Assembly: GCA_009733575.1 (NCBI GenBank)
Contig: ML769386.1
Location: 343,854 to 407,853, forward strand
Direction: 5' to 3'
Source: Gymnopus androsaceus JB14
Taxonomy: Eukaryota; Basidiomycota; Agaricomycetes; Agaricales; Omphalotaceae
DNA length: 64,000 nucleotides
Each line of letters opens with the position of its first letter. Position 1 is the first letter of the stretch. The notes below the pieces were generated by a model that was not told the origin of the DNA, did no database searches, and saw nothing but the letters and a program-made list of their open reading frames with translations. A program made the translations under genes and the position numbers. Shown one piece after another: positions 21,481-34,500 of the stretch.

Positions 21481-22937
21481 TCATAGCTAGCGATGAGGGA
21501 TGCGGTAGATAAGAATATGGTATCTAGAGGCCTGGATATCATTACGTGTATCTAGACCCCACCTTCAAGGTTTCAAAGCTCCCCACTTATTTGAAGTATG
21601 CACATATACTTTTCTCTGTTCATGTCTCTTCAAATTCATATATATCCGCTTAAATAATTGCATGTTTGCCATCATAGTAGTGCAGTACCGGGACCTACAC
21701 TCATACTTCATACTGCAAGCAAGCAACTCTAGGTAAGTTGATATTCACAGCTTTGACCGGCAGCGTGTTTCCGAAAGATTCTCTCGTTCTGCTTACCCTG
21801 ACCAATAATCAGGGATCGGATGCTTGATACGATATACTATTGCACGGATCTGTCCAAGCAAGTCGCGGAAATGAAAAGCAATTCTAAGTAGTCGGGAGAG
21901 AAAGAATAGACGACGTTGACCGAAAAAGACATGTCACCTTTTCTAAACTGTTCAATATGAATGATACAAGTCGATATTTTAATAGCAGCATCGAGTCTAC
22001 GTAGATCCCCGGCGGAGAAGATATTTTTCTCTTCTATCAGTCATCCGTTCAGAAATAACTGTTTTGGAATTTATTTTCTCTTCAGAAACCCTTGGAGCAG
22101 ATAACAAATACAAAGTACGATGTACGTAGAGTTTGAATATAGGTGGTGTAGCATCGTGATAAATGAGCAGTGTGAACATGCGTGCACGTGGAAGTTGTAC
22201 AGTAAATGGTATGCAAGAAACGAGATGGCAGATAATTGCAGTATGTACGAATGGTTGGATGGATAAGATACGTCGTGACAGTGAAAAGGTCGAATCATAA
22301 TCAATCAAGAAAGAATGGACGGTATGTAGCTGATCGAAGCATATCGAACAGCACAAAAAAAGATCATAAATTCAAAAGGAATGCCGCGGAAAAGAACTAG
22401 CCATGGAGAAATGTGAAGGGATAAAGCACCATGCGTGTGGGAGCTGGAGACATATTGAGCGAAGACGTAGGAAGTACCGGATGTCCGGAATATAAAGCTC
22501 CCAAAATGGCTCTGGATTCTCGACCGACGTGTAAAAATGTTCGCGGTGATAGCTGTCTCTGCAAGGAAATTGGACCATGACTCGAAAATAAAACGATCGA
22601 GACAGGCCCAAGTAAAAGAACCAAAGCACATATACAATACAAGATCCAGTAAATGCCGAAGAGAAATGGGGAAAGAGCGACCGAGGAAATAAAGGCCACT
22701 TTAGAAACGAGTAGTTACTCGCAACGAGAGCATCCGAGTCGGACCGGTATCAGCAGGGAGTTTTTTTTTGGCGTTCACTGTCAGAAGACAGTCGAAGTCG
22801 CTGGAAAGGAGCATAGCAATACAACATCATTTGGGGTTGATGAGGATGAGTGTGTGTGTAGAGATGTGTTAGAATCCGCCGAGTGATAGATATGATAAAT
22901 AATCTGCTTGGATATATGGTGGCACGCCGAAGAGCCC
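21481..22937. other. Intergenic / 3' flank of the ACT-domain gene
   Basis: No gene I can support. Three overlapping minus-strand open frames at 22300-22700 are hydrophobic, but they lie in different frames just downstream of the ACT-domain gene and look like untranslated sequence. Confidence 0.45.
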
Positions 22938-24855
22938 TTAGCAGGCTCGTAAGAGTGCCTGCGCACGAGTAGCATGCCTTTTCCCAACGAGCAAGTTGGC
23001 TGTCTTGTATGTCGAGCTGTGCATATGGTTGATGCCGTTCTCTTCGAGAACACGCGAAAAACGGTTGACAAGACCATGTTTGTCTGTAAATGAAAAGAAA
23101 TTAACAACATGTAGCGTAAAAGGCTTGCAAATTGTCCGGAGCCCACCTAGTCCAAACTTCCTCAAATCGATCTGCAAGCACTTCAACAGACCGCTTTCTC
23201 CGCCAGACTCGTCGTTTTCACTTGTACTTTCATCTAGCCCAAATTCTTCCTCTTCTTCCTGTCGGGCAATCCTTTCATCTGCAGCGTCCAACTCTCCTCC
23301 GCAAACGACCATATATCGTTCGCGAGGAGGGAATAGTCTAGCCAAAAGGTCTACGTCTGTGGTAAATGATGTGCCTTCTAAGGTCCTCGTTATGTTAAAG
23401 AAGGGTACATGGGGAGAAGATGATGCGGTTCCCTTCCCGCTCGCACTACGACTTCCAGAAGAGGCGGAACGAGGATATTTCCGCAAACTAGACGTAAGCG
23501 AAGTCAAACTGGAAAAAGTGGTGCTGTTGCTCGCTGTAGGGGTCGTCGTGATCGGCGACAGTGGAGATAGAGGGCCCATTAGATGTTTTGAAGGTGGCCT
23601 ATGCGAAGAGATAGATGCCAGAGGTGGCTCTATCGTCATCCCGCTAGGAGTAGGAGTAGGAGTACCTTTCACCGAGTCAGAGATTGACAAGGAAGAAGCA
23701 GCGGAGGTGACTAAGGAAGACGTCGAATGATTTTCGCTAAGACTGGTCGGCGAGTGCGAAAAGTAGCCATCCTCGTCGTCATTTTCGGCGTCACTTGATG
23801 ACGAAGAGGACTCATACATGAGAGATGAATCATCTGAGCTAGAACGGAAACGAGGATAGTGGACCGATGACGGAGTCAAAGCGTTAAAGAAAGGTTTACT
23901 TTGTGGCGTCGCTTTCAACGTCACCCTTTTCGATGAAGGGACGAGGTCCGGGAAGGCGATCAGCTTGATGATTTTTAAAGACCATTGGTCAACATGCTCA
24001 TCTGATAGACCTACACAGGTAAGATCTGGGGTGAGGATGTGAACATCTCCGGACGTAGGAGAGAGTGATTTTGTACGGGAAGGTGTTTGAGAGCCGCTGT
24101 CGATCGAAGAAATAAATATAGATGACGTTAAGCTCTCTGCAGTTCGCGTCCTCGTCAAGACCGCTCCTGAAGGTAGCGCGTCAGACCCGTCACGCGAATC
24201 ACCAAATGGAGAAGGAGGGGGAGAGAGAAGAGAGTTTGGGAATGAGTCGCCGGAGTACAAATCAAATCCCTCTGCTGAGAACAGCGACATGACTTCGTGA
24301 AGGCGGGCTTCCTTAACCTGATTAAGGGGGTGAATACCATATTGATAAAGCAATGAGCAAGACCTACGAAGATGAAGTCACTCAAGTATGACGATTGGTA
24401 CAGAATCGATATTCCTGCGGCAGCAAGAGGTGCAGACAATTCATACACCCGTGCTCCAGCATCGTCTAGAAACCAGTAAGTACATATAGTGAGAAGAAGG
24501 GAGACCAAGCACCTAGGGCATCGCTGTGGGAATCAATCTGTAAAACACTCCATTTCTCGTATGAAATTTGGACTGGCTCTGCGGCTTGCTTGTCGGACAA
24601 GTTTTTTCGACTTGACCCAGAGCCAGACCGAGATCTTTGCTTTTGCCTGTCACGCCGTGCTATAGCCTCGAAATCCTCGAGGGTATGAGCCTCTGCAAAA
24701 ATGGAGAGCTCGATCTCATTGCAGGTTAGATTGAGAAACGTAGGACTGGGCTGAAGAATTTGACGGATAATAGGAGCAGAAAGATTCGAAAGTCGAGAGC
24801 GAGGAACGTGTACAAGGGAAAGCGATACTGGAAGAAGGGAAATGGTTACTTGCAT
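22938..24855 (-). CDS. CASTOR-like ACT-domain protein
   Basis: ACT domains bind amino acids. Animal CASTOR proteins sense arginine for TORC1, and related fungal proteins are mostly uncharacterised. Exons 24855-24513, 24465-24368, 24317-23147 and 23083-22938 join in frame to 585 residues. The N-terminal part has KWSVLQIDSHSDAL, then across exons 2-3 the ACT signature ARVYELSAPLAAAGISILYQ and SSYLSDFIFVKEARLHEV. The long third exon has a Ser-rich disordered insert and the second ACT half (FPPRERYMVVCGGELDAADE). The C-terminus is GINHMHSSTYKTANLLVGKR. An ATG at 24903 would add 16 residues; I prefer 24855. Ligand unknown. Confidence 0.82.
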
Positions 24856-25824
24856 CTGAGAGTGGGCCTTCGAGCAGAGAGGCAGAAGGCAAGTCAGCAG
24901 CAAGCCAACTGACTTTTTAGCCTCCCTTAAAGGGGGGTCGGTCCGAGTGAGTCAATTCAATTATTTCTCACCATCAATCTTCCTTCCAGCTACGGCGGTC
25001 AGCCATTTCACGAGGTAAGCGCATGGTCTATACTACTGGTTCTTATTTAGCTCAACGGCAATATCTCCATAGTAGTCATTGGTCAGAAGTACATGTCTGA
25101 TGCTGATATTCAGCTGCTGGGATTATTTCCTAAACCAGTCTAAAGCCTTCTCAATGTGGAGTTCAATGTAAACGAACGTTCCTGCGCCCAGGCGCACGAA
25201 TCCTATACGTTCCCTCTATCATATTTTGATTTCACCAAGAATAAGGAGACGGCTTCCATCAGACACGGTCCGCAGAAAACTGGCTCTGCCTTCCGAGTTT
25301 CTCCGTATGGTATTCTCTCAGCAAGACCTGTCCATTTACCTCAAGCCGCCAAATGATCTTCAAAGCGGCCTGACTGAGATTGGTGAGATACTGTGCTAGA
25401 TCTCGGACAACCACTAGCGCTTTTTGGGCTTGATAGATACTTTGTGGCGATCTAGTGGCGCGTCGTCCCGGTTTTTGCTAGATGTACTACTAATAACTTA
25501 CTTGATGATGATCTGTCACGAGCGTGTCTCCTCCTTTCTATGCACTGTTTTCCTACTCCACTTCTAGTCGTCCGAGCCTCGAGCTCACTTAGATGATTCT
25601 AGGTTCTAACACAGTTAGCTGTCGATCCCATTTGGAAACTTCAGCTTGAAGAACTGGTAATGGCCACAGGAGGCGGCTTGGCAACAGGTACAGAAAAGGT
25701 TGTAAGTATTTATGGACATCAGTTGAAGATCTTGATTGTCGATGTCATGAGCGCCTGAACTACGAAAGGAGATATGAGTAGCTTCGAGTCGCTCTTACGA
25801 TATTAATCGATGGAGGAATATTAA
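24856..25824. other. Intergenic, no feature supported
   Basis: Contains a short plus-strand frame (25156-25356) with no recognisable content. No repeat or RNA gene was seen. Confidence 0.45.
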
Positions 25825-28221
25825 TTATGCACCGAAAATGAAGGTAAAGTTAAAATGAAATGAATATCTGATCATTGGGTCCGAAGGCCTGAAGCTTGAA
25901 CTTTTGGTGCACCTAAATTTATCCTTGTGCTCCTTCCAACCAGCTTTTGACAATCCTCCGAACAAAAGTAAGACTTTCCTTCCACAGGAACCTGCGCACT
26001 GTTGCCACGTTATACCACACTTTCTACACGAGAAGCATCTCATCCAAGGGCCCATTTTCTCCGAGCGTAAATCGCGCAGCAAGTCCTCAGATGTCCATTC
26101 ACCCTCCGTATCAATCTTCAACTGCCAAGCATCATTTTACACGCGTCCCAACAACGCCTTGGAGGGGATGAAATCTGAATTGGTCCAACCGTGAAGCCAG
26201 ACGAGCATAAACTCATAGTAAACCAAAAGTCGGAAGTTTCACGTACCACCGAACAGATAATAATATATCTTTCCAGTGTCCGGATCGGAGACCAACGTCG
26301 ACATGGATCGATACGATGGGAATCCCCTCACCAAAACATGCCGCCAATTCCTCGTCTTGGTGTCGAACAAGAAGGTATCACCGAAGAACGTAAAGCCGGA
26401 ATTGCCCTTTTTCATGTCGCAATGTGTTTCCACTGTCGTCTGCATACTATCATGATACCCATCATATATAACGGTAGCGCCGACAGAGTTGCAATAAGCT
26501 GACGCAGCTTCGGTTCGAGGAGAAGGATAGTTCCCTCGAAGACGCTCACGTTCCCATTTCTTCGAAGCGACGTCGTAGCTCCAAAATTCATCATAAGCGT
26601 AGTCGATATTGCCAGCAGCAGCGTGCTTAACAGCCGCTATGGTACGGTTGGCGCTTCCGTACATGACATAGATCTTGCGCTCGTTGGGAGCAGCCCACAT
26701 GGATGGTAGAGTACGAACCTTAGGTTCTTCAACAGTCGGAACACCTTCGATGGTACCGCTAAGATGCTCCCAAGAGTTTGTTGAAGAGATTGAGAGCCAT
26801 AAAGATGTTTGATCCTGCGTAATTTGGGTCAGTGATTAAAAACTCTGCGATGGGCAGATATGACAGTACCTAACGGTCGCCCATGGTCTTCACCTCCAAA
26901 AACGTACATCTTGTCTCCAAGTAAGACGGTGCAAAATGCAATCAAGGGACCAACCGAGCTATAAGGCTAAGGTCTGCGCTTTGAAAATGTCGTTCGTACC
27001 ATGAACCACTTCTCTGTTTTGAGGTCGAACGCGTGATCATACAAAGAGCCTATGAACAGGTATGCTTTGTCTTTCCAGACTACCATAGGACGAGCAGAAT
27101 TCAGTCCGATCACAGGATGACGAGTAGGAACATTGGGCAGTCTTTCCAAACTCCAGATGCAAGGTCAAGATACCTAAAAGGTTATACATTAGATTGTCAT
27201 GTCGAATCAATGCCCACCGCATATCTTTCAATTCGTTCTGTGTATCATCTACGCCTCCGCAAATATGCAGACGGCCGTTCCAAATCCAAGAAGAGTGCGC
27301 ACATCGTCCTTTGGACCGAGTGTTACCTTCCTTTGCCAACGGAAGCCTCTCCCATACACCTTAAGCCTGAATGGTCAATTTGTTTTGGTCAATGAGGTAG
27401 GGATCCGGATGACGATGGCCAAACATCTTCTCGGCGACAAATTCACTCCTCAAAACTGCTAAACCTAGGGTACTTTTTGGCATCACAACGTGCAAAGTCA
27501 CAGAAAGCTTCTTGAGCATAATGCGTCGACACTGAGGAAAAACTCGTGGCCATTGATATAGTTTTGCATGCGGAACCATGGATGTCGTTAGCACGAGAAG
27601 GTCTGGGTATAGCAGGCATTGACTTGCTTAGTCTCCTGAATCTATTCGATTGACCTGATTAGCGAGATAAGGTTCCGACTAATGAATAGGCCCTACCTTG
27701 GGATAGTCGCTTAGCTTCTGAGCAATGCTCGTGCAGAGACCCATCATATCGACCAGTTCGAACCATGAACACCCGAATAACGCGTCTTTACCAATATCAA
27801 AACAGAGCTGAATTATAGTATTGAGGAGCGGTTTTGGAGAAGTGGGTGGGACTCCAGATGTCTTCAAAACGAAGTCTACGGCTTTGAGATAACTGTCGAT
27901 AGCCGCACTAAACCGACCTCCCTGGAACACAGCATCTCCTGCCCTCTTGCAAACACCACCGCGCATGAGATCAGCTGTTTTCCTTATCTCATGCTGAGGA
28001 CCTATGTTGGGAAAGTGGGACTCTAGCTGGGAGATCAGCGTCTGAAGCTGCTCGAAGGATTGTAATCTCGGGAATTTTTGAGCAGAATGTACTCAGGACG
28101 TTGTGGAGCACCGTCTTTAATTTCAGAAGACCAAGTTTCTGAGGCTCCGAAGCAACGTTTGGTCTATCAGTTGAGACCTGGCTTTCTTCCACTCCCACTG
28201 TTTTGCGGTAATTTTGACCAT
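25825..28221 (-). pseudogene. Kelch-repeat protein with C-terminal MYND finger, broken as read
   Basis: Order from the N-terminus: MVKITAKQWEWKKARSQLI (ATG 28221); a TPR-like part (KRAGDAVFQGGRFSAAIDSY); kelch repeats (VVWKDKAYLFIGSLYDHAFD; KIYVMYGSANRTIAAVKHA; YDEFWSYDVASKKWERERL; KIYYYLFGG); then a MYND zinc finger (CFSCRKCGITWQQC, then GWKEHKDKFRC). Defects: a frame change near 28130; a second near 28060 where one missing T restores a DYNPFEQL-like reading; an in-frame TAA near 26131; and two compensating one-base changes inside the MYND finger that hide its middle cysteines. Such proteins are likely scaffolds or methyltransferase partners. Either a recent pseudogene or poor base calls. 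Confidence 0.6.
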
Positions 28222-28467
28222 GAGGCTTAAAGTAGTCCCCTCTCAGAGGTTGACGTTACGAGCGTTAGCACAATTGAATTGAATTTCAGGTTCGCGTCGC
28301 GTTACTCGAGCACGTGACGTTCAGTTCTGCAGACTTCAAGACTCAAGTTCTCGACTTCCTTGGACATTTCCGAGGCCCATATAGTCCACACCATTTCTAC
28401 ACTCTCCCTCTTTTCTCTCAGTATCTTTGCAGGAGTGATTCTGCTCTGTACTGCTGCAATCTTTACA
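28222..28467. promoter_or_regulatory. Divergent promoter, kelch/MYND gene and haspin
   Basis: 246 bases between the two start codons (28221 minus, 28468 plus). It is pyrimidine-rich ahead of the haspin start (CTCCCTCTTTTCTCTC). No specific factor site recognised. Confidence 0.4.
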
Positions 28468-31019
28468 ATGCTCGGTTCTCGCACGAAACAGATCAACTCG
28501 TATGGCAAACGCTCGCAGCGAATTGTCAATGCTTCCCAATCAGAGTCAGGTGGAAAGTCATCTATATTCGATGACCTGGCTCCGACCTCCTTCGGCCCAG
28601 TAGCTTCGAAAATGAAGAAAAAATCTGAATCAAATGTTGTGGCGAAATCAACTTCACCAAAGCAGAGACCCGTGTACAAGAAGAAACAGTCGCCTATAGC
28701 TCAGCCTCTTAGGCAGAAGCTTATGCGTGCACAGGTGGCTCGAAAAAATTCTAATCCTGCAGTAGAGGCAACTCCAACACGACAGCCGCTAGCCGTATAT
28801 CCTCTCAATACGCCTGGATCTCCCGCTATTCCGTCAAGCCTCGTACAAAGGAGGGTAAAAGCCTCTGCTGTTACTCGAACTCCTCTCGTGAAACCTCACT
28901 GTGACGTTGTCGAGGTTGATATCATAATTCTCGACGACCAGGGGAAAACGATTAGTAGAGAACGGAGGGTCTCAAAGGGCAGGTCATCATCAGGTAGCTC
29001 GGTTTTGGAGAGTCCGGACATTGTCACTCCCGGTAGGAAGCCCAGAGTACTTCGGAAAAAGCTTCCCATTAACGTGGATGAACTCTCCGAAAGTGACACC
29101 GAACATCCCTCGGTCGACGACTCTTCGCATGACGATGCTCCATCTCAGGCCATAATTCCTATCTCGAAACCCGAACCTTCTGTCCGACCTCACGCTCCAG
29201 TGAAACCTCCGTCGCGCTATATAGCACATGTTCTCGTTCCTCCTCCGTCGCCCCAGCTGGCGGCCATCCTGAAAAAGGCAGAACCACCCTCCCCGCCATT
29301 GTCACCTCTAGTGGACTATGATCTCGCCTATGTCGTGAAACCCAGGCCGCTCACTCCCATTCGGCAGAAAAGTCGAAGCCTGTTCCGTCCTCCCAGTCCT
29401 CCATCACCGCTTTCCGACTCGGACTTGGATATATCCATGGATTTTTCCGGCATGAACCTCGGGTTGAAAGCTTCTGACTCAGATACCACCTCCTTACAAG
29501 CGGCGCCTCCGGTCGTACCTGAATATCTTCGACCTCTTCTCGAAGAGTGTCAGCAGGATAGAACAGGTTTACATGAATTTTCTGCATTCATCGAGACTTT
29601 CGCCTTCGACCCTGTTGTTCGTGGGGTATTGTCGACGAAAGACCTCCGGTTCAAGAAGGTTGGCGAGGCGAGCTACTCGGAAGTATTTGGGATAGGTGAT
29701 GTAGTGCTCAAGGTCATTCCACTACGAGATGAAAGCGGGGCGTCTCTGAGCGGGAGTCAAAAGGCAAGGTCCAGCGACTGTGCAGATGTGCCAGCTCCTT
29801 CCGACGCCAAAGACGTGCTAAAAGAGATCATCGTGACACGCGCTATGGGAGAGGTGTGCGAGCGATTCGTCAAACTTGTCAAAGCTTATGTTGTTCGGGG
29901 GCGTTATCCGGAAGTGCTATTGGAACTCTGGGATCAATACGCACAGGCCAACGGCTCGGAAAGTGTTAGGCCTGGTGAGTATCACGAGTCGGTATACGCT
30001 CCGCGCCGCTGACCTTCCCATTCTTTAGACTGCTTTCAGTGTATCTCAGGCTTATGCCATTATTGTCTTACCAAACGGTGGTCCCGACCTCGAAGCGTAC
30101 AGCTTTTCAAACCCTAAGCATGCGATGGAGACAAGCATGTAGCATCTTTTGGCAAGTTGCAAAAGGACTAGCGCGCGCGGAGCAACTGGTCTCGTTTGAG
30201 GTAAGTGTATTATCATTCCCTTCGTCGTCGCCTCAGAGCACTGAGCATTTTAATCAGCATCGGGATTTACACTGGGGACAGATTCTGATCAAGGATTTGC
30301 GCGTACCGATTGCTCGCCCCATGCAGCAGCAAAGCTTGAACACTCCTGCGCGTAGCCATCCAGTGAAACCTTTAATGGACGACCCATGTCAAGGCATTCA
30401 AGTGACTTTGATTGACTTGGGACTGGCGCGGATGGATGCTGGAGATGGACAGGGTGGTGAGATGGTGCACTTTACACCGTTCGACGAAGAAATACTCGCA
30501 GGTTCAGGTGAGTGAGAGTATATACCTCCCCGACTCACGGCAAACGATTTCTTTTTCGCAGGTGATTACCAGTTTGATGTCTATCGAATGATGAAGGAGC
30601 ATAATAAGGGCCAGCTGGGAAGCGTTCAACCCATTGACGAACGTGATAGTAAGTGGTTCGAAGCTAAACCGGGTTCCGAAAAAGATATCTTACGACGTTG
30701 TTACAGTGGCTTCACTATCTCTTGACCAAGTTACTAAAGTCGAAAAAAGCTACGAGTTCCGCCTGTTCATCGTCAAGGAACTCATACCTTGAGCTCCTCC
30801 TTTACTGAGCGCGAATGCTATGAATGTCTTTTGGACCTCGAGCGCTGGCTGTCACAGTGTACGGCCCCGATACTTGCCAAGATGAAGATGAAGAAGACGA
30901 CGAGTAGAAAGAGGTCGGTCCTGGCACCCTCCCCGAATCCTGATGCACCGGTATGTGCAGGAGAAATAGTGGAATATGGGATAAAAAAACGATGGGTGAA
31001 GGCGTTGTCGAATCTATGA
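28468..31019 (+). CDS. Haspin-type serine/threonine kinase, frame-interrupted as read
   Basis: Haspin phosphorylates histone H3 Thr3 at mitotic centromeres. Start MLGSRTKQINSYGKRSQRI, then about 380 disordered residues, then the kinase: glycine loop and Lys (KKVGEASYSEVFGIGDVVLK), DVLKEIIVTRAMGE, hinge AIIVLPNGGPDLEAYSF, catalytic HRDLHWGQILIKDL after an intron, LIDLGLARM, GDYQFDVYRMM, and C-terminal FTERECYECLLDLERWLSQC. Exon 1 ends at 29974 and exon 2 starts at 30029. Four one-base overlengths break the frame: TTT 30034-30036, CCC 30112-30114, GGG 30608-30610 and A6 30743-30748. Dropping one base in each restores the conserved protein. That pattern favours sequence error over gene death. 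All visible catalytic motifs are kept. Confidence 0.75.
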
Positions 31020-31304
31020 TTTCATGTAGTAGAATGCATTTGGATATCTATCTCTTTCGCTTTGGACTTTTTTGATGAATCGTGCATGTTGTAATTATTA
31101 TTCTTGTACATCCATATTACTACTATTAGTATTGGAAACAACAACGTTCTACGCTAGTTTTATATGTGTACAAACAGTATATGTAGTCCGTGAGTATCTA
31201 TAGAGTTCCGCCTTGCAGCAACGGTGAGTATCATAATAGCAGTGTCCTCAAAGTAAATGCACAAAAAGATCGGCATCTATACAATAGATATCATGGTAAA
31301 GTCA

Positions 31305-33970
31305 TCAGCAAGAGTCCACAAAAGAGTTCTTCGGCCAAGGTTGTTTGTAATCGTCTACCCAAGTAGTAAGATTAGGATTCTGATAGCCCTCTAGGTATCT
31401 ATTGGCGAACGCTTAGCCAAATCGTGAGCGAAACCAGAGGAGAAAGGAACATACGTATTGATGTAGTCTGCCGTAGGAAAGTCATCGGGGTCACATCCAA
31501 CGTTGAGGTTGGAAGGGTCTTGATAAACGCGAACATCTATCCAGCCCTTCTCAGGGATTTTAGAAACTCGGAGGAGGAAGATACTCACAATCTACCCGCA
31601 AATGATTCGGGAAAGTAAGGTGTTCTAAATCAACAGTGCCAAAATTCGTTGACATTCCCAAGTTGATGAGAAGATACTGGAAAGAAGGTTCAGCTTATAC
31701 GACAATGCACAGAATAATTACAACGCACCATGGGTTCTTGTGGAATGGGACGAGCGGAGATTTCGGTAGCAGTGTCAGCCCCCAGTCCAGCGGCGTTCAG
31801 TGTCCATGCAGGAGTATCACTAGATATCCATGTAATGTACTGTTCCATGCAATGATGTGAGCGACGAAGGTCTCACACGAAGGTCTCACAAAGAATTGTA
31901 GAAAACTTACCGCGTCGTCAAATCCTGGTTTGTACTGTGTTATACATGCATGAGATCAAGCCAATTCGGACTATTCGTCTATTCGTTGGAACATACCTCA
32001 AACCCATAAGTCGAATAACAGGGTTCATCTGATAGCTCATAGCACAGTTGGTTAGTCGTTGTAACGACAGAGCTAGCTTGCTGCGTGTCACCACCAATGT
32101 ACGAATTCTGCGCAGAGCCTGTCGTATTGTAGATGATGAGATTCTCCGAGGTGTTTTTCCAGATGTAATAGTCGTTAAACGGCTGAGAAACAATTTAGTT
32201 GGTCTTCATTTATGGGGGAAAAATCAAGTTCGTACCGCCCATTGAGCTGATTGGGATACTTGTCCTGTGAGAGGAGTGCCGGTAACCTGAGCTTCAAACA
32301 TGTCGATTTCTGGTGCTCCTCTGGGAGAATGGTGAGTATCCCTTGCTTTGATAAGGTTTTGCCCAACTGACCTGCCGACATAGGTGCCATCAGAGTGCAT
32401 AGGCCCAGGATGACTCGAACCCGGACAAGTACAGCGAGAAAGTTTTTGCCCGGCGAGGTAGGACAATGCGTAATTCGAAGCCACAGGACCGTCTTTTGCA
32501 GCAGCTTCGGGTAAGCCATTCTTGGTCTGATTTGGTGCTGTTCCGACATCGCATGAGTCGTATGTATAGGGCCACTGAAGGAGATGATTGTTTAGCAATC
32601 AAATAGGCGGAAGCTCGAGCAGGAAATGTACCATTCCGTCTAGTGTTGCACCGTAACCTGCTCTTCCTAAATTGCCCATAGTCCATACTGTAATTAAAAA
32701 TTTAGAGAAGATCGTTAGAATGTTACAAGGAGCGAGATTTACCTGCAGGCCACATTCCGACGATCTAAGACGGAAAAAAAATTAGAATATCGAGGAAATC
32801 AATTAGCGATAACAACATACATTGTTGATACCTGGAAGCATAACACTCGCTTCGAAAAGACCACCAGTAAAACAAAACTTATTCCAGGTGGATATCATGC
32901 CTGTTACGAATCAAGGATGAGAATAGACAACTCCACAAGTTATGATAGTACTCACCCCCTTGGTAATTAAGACCGTGCGTCTCTTTCTGAGAAAAGGTGA
33001 TCACTAGCGATCCATTCGCTGTAGTGACAGCTTGTGGGTCATACCACTCCAAGTTATTGGTAGCCTGAACAAAAGAAATCAGAGCGGTGTGATACGAGGC
33101 CACACGATATTTACCCAGTAATGCAAATCGACAGCCTTGTTAAAGTGTCAATACAGATAACGAATGAATATGTAGCATACATACCTCCCAATACGGATCA
33201 TCTCCTGGATAGAAAGTTCGCCCATCTTGATTGAATTCGTCAGAGAACACGAGTTGCCAATCTGAGCTGTCCTTCGTTGATTTTTTAGTGTGTGCATCCT
33301 TTGGCGTATCTAGGTCAATCATTCCAAAGTTTCCCAGTGTAGGGACCTCGGGAGATAGTCAGATACTTGTGTTTGCAGGACGATGTCAAGGAAAAGCGCA
33401 CTTGGCCCGATGCATTGACACCTAAAGCATTCATTGTGTTCGCTGTTGTGTCAGCTTTCTGAACAAATGTTAACACTGGGAATCCAATACTGTCGAGGGG
33501 AAATGAGACAGGGTAAACATAAAGAATGAAGGAGTAACTCACAAGAGGGCAAGTATGCCACCACATAGCAGTAGCAAAAACCCTAGGTTACTAAGTCCCC
33601 GACCGGTGAAAATAGATCCAACATGATCTACTATCTTTCCCTTGCGCACGTCCGGACTGTGTAGAAAGTCATCGCTTTCGCGATAGTTTTCAGAAACATT
33701 GGAACCCCATGAAGCTGGGTCTGCAGGTAGTGAAAACTATTTGTGTTTGGGTCAGCGGCTGCATGAAGACCAATAAAAATAGAAGCGGACTTGGTTGGTC
33801 ATGGAGGAGATTTTGGAGCCAGCTCCTGCGGAATATGGGTTGTCTACGTGCTTTTAAACCGCAGTTAGAATCATCGCAAGAGATAGTTGAGTTGAGCATA
33901 CATAGCGATCACCGTCAAGAAGACTGGCTGTCGACGCAGCCTCGTATGCTGGCTGGGGAAAATAGGACAT
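31305..33970 (-). CDS. KRE6/SKN1-type beta-glucan synthesis protein (GH16)
   Basis: Kre6-family proteins are Golgi/ER type II membrane proteins needed for beta-1,6-glucan in the cell wall. Many short exons run from MSYFPQPAYEAASTASLL (ATG 33970; an upstream in-frame Met is possible) through a transmembrane anchor (LSNLGFLLLLCGGILALL) to the GH16 fold. Key stretches are LVFSDEFNQDGRTFYPGDDP, NNLEWYDPQAVTTANGSLVI, QKETHGLNYQGG, PYTYDSCDVGTAPNQTKNG, LSRCTCPGSSHPGPM and the catalytic motif EIDMFEAQ with its two glutamates. The C-terminus reads RVYQDPSNLNVGCDPDDFPT and ends NSFVDSC. No frame break was found in the parts I spliced. Confidence 0.88.
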
Positions 33971-34500
33971 TAGGGGAGGTCGTTGAGAGCTGTTGAGAGT
34001 ATGAGAGGGAGTGGGAAGGGGAAAAAAAAACCAGGTCATAAAATTTGGCTTGGACGTCATATTTCCAAAATCGGCAAAATCTTACCCTAATCGGGCATCG
34101 GAATCAATTCATAATAGCAACCTGTGGAGAATCGAGCACCATGTCAACAATGACGGTTAGGACCTCGTTTGCGATTGCGTTCTACCTCCGTCTCTGATGT
34201 TTCATTCTGTCGCTCAAATGTTGAGTATGAGTGACTCAACATTCAGGATGTAAGGCTTTGGGTAACGATATGCGGACACTCGGTAACGCTGGGATTTGAG
34301 AAGACTGGGAGCAGCAGGCTTATGACCGCCAATGTTCGATAGTTCTTGGCACTCCACCCTCGTAACCAAACGAAACGGAAACGAAGGATCAAGTCGTCTG
34401 AGTCGCACAATGGTGCTGTCGTTATTAGTTAACGGAATTATAAGGATAACAGAATACCTAGTAATACACAGAGAAAAGTCCCCAACTCAACCCTCGCCAC
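33971..34500. other. Intergenic, promoter of the KRE6-like gene
   Basis: Lies between the start of the KRE6-like gene and the stop of the deubiquitinase, both on the minus strand. No gene supported; there is an A run near 34022-34030. Confidence 0.45.

Noticed and set aside
22305..22700. Hydrophobic minus-strand frames as a membrane protein gene
   Set aside because: Three frames overlap in the same place just downstream of the ACT-domain gene, with no splice structure. They look like AT-rich untranslated sequence.
30029..30750. Programmed ribosomal frameshifting in haspin
   Set aside because: Four separate shifts at unrelated sequences with no slippery motif or downstream structure that I can see. 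Run-length errors explain all four at once.
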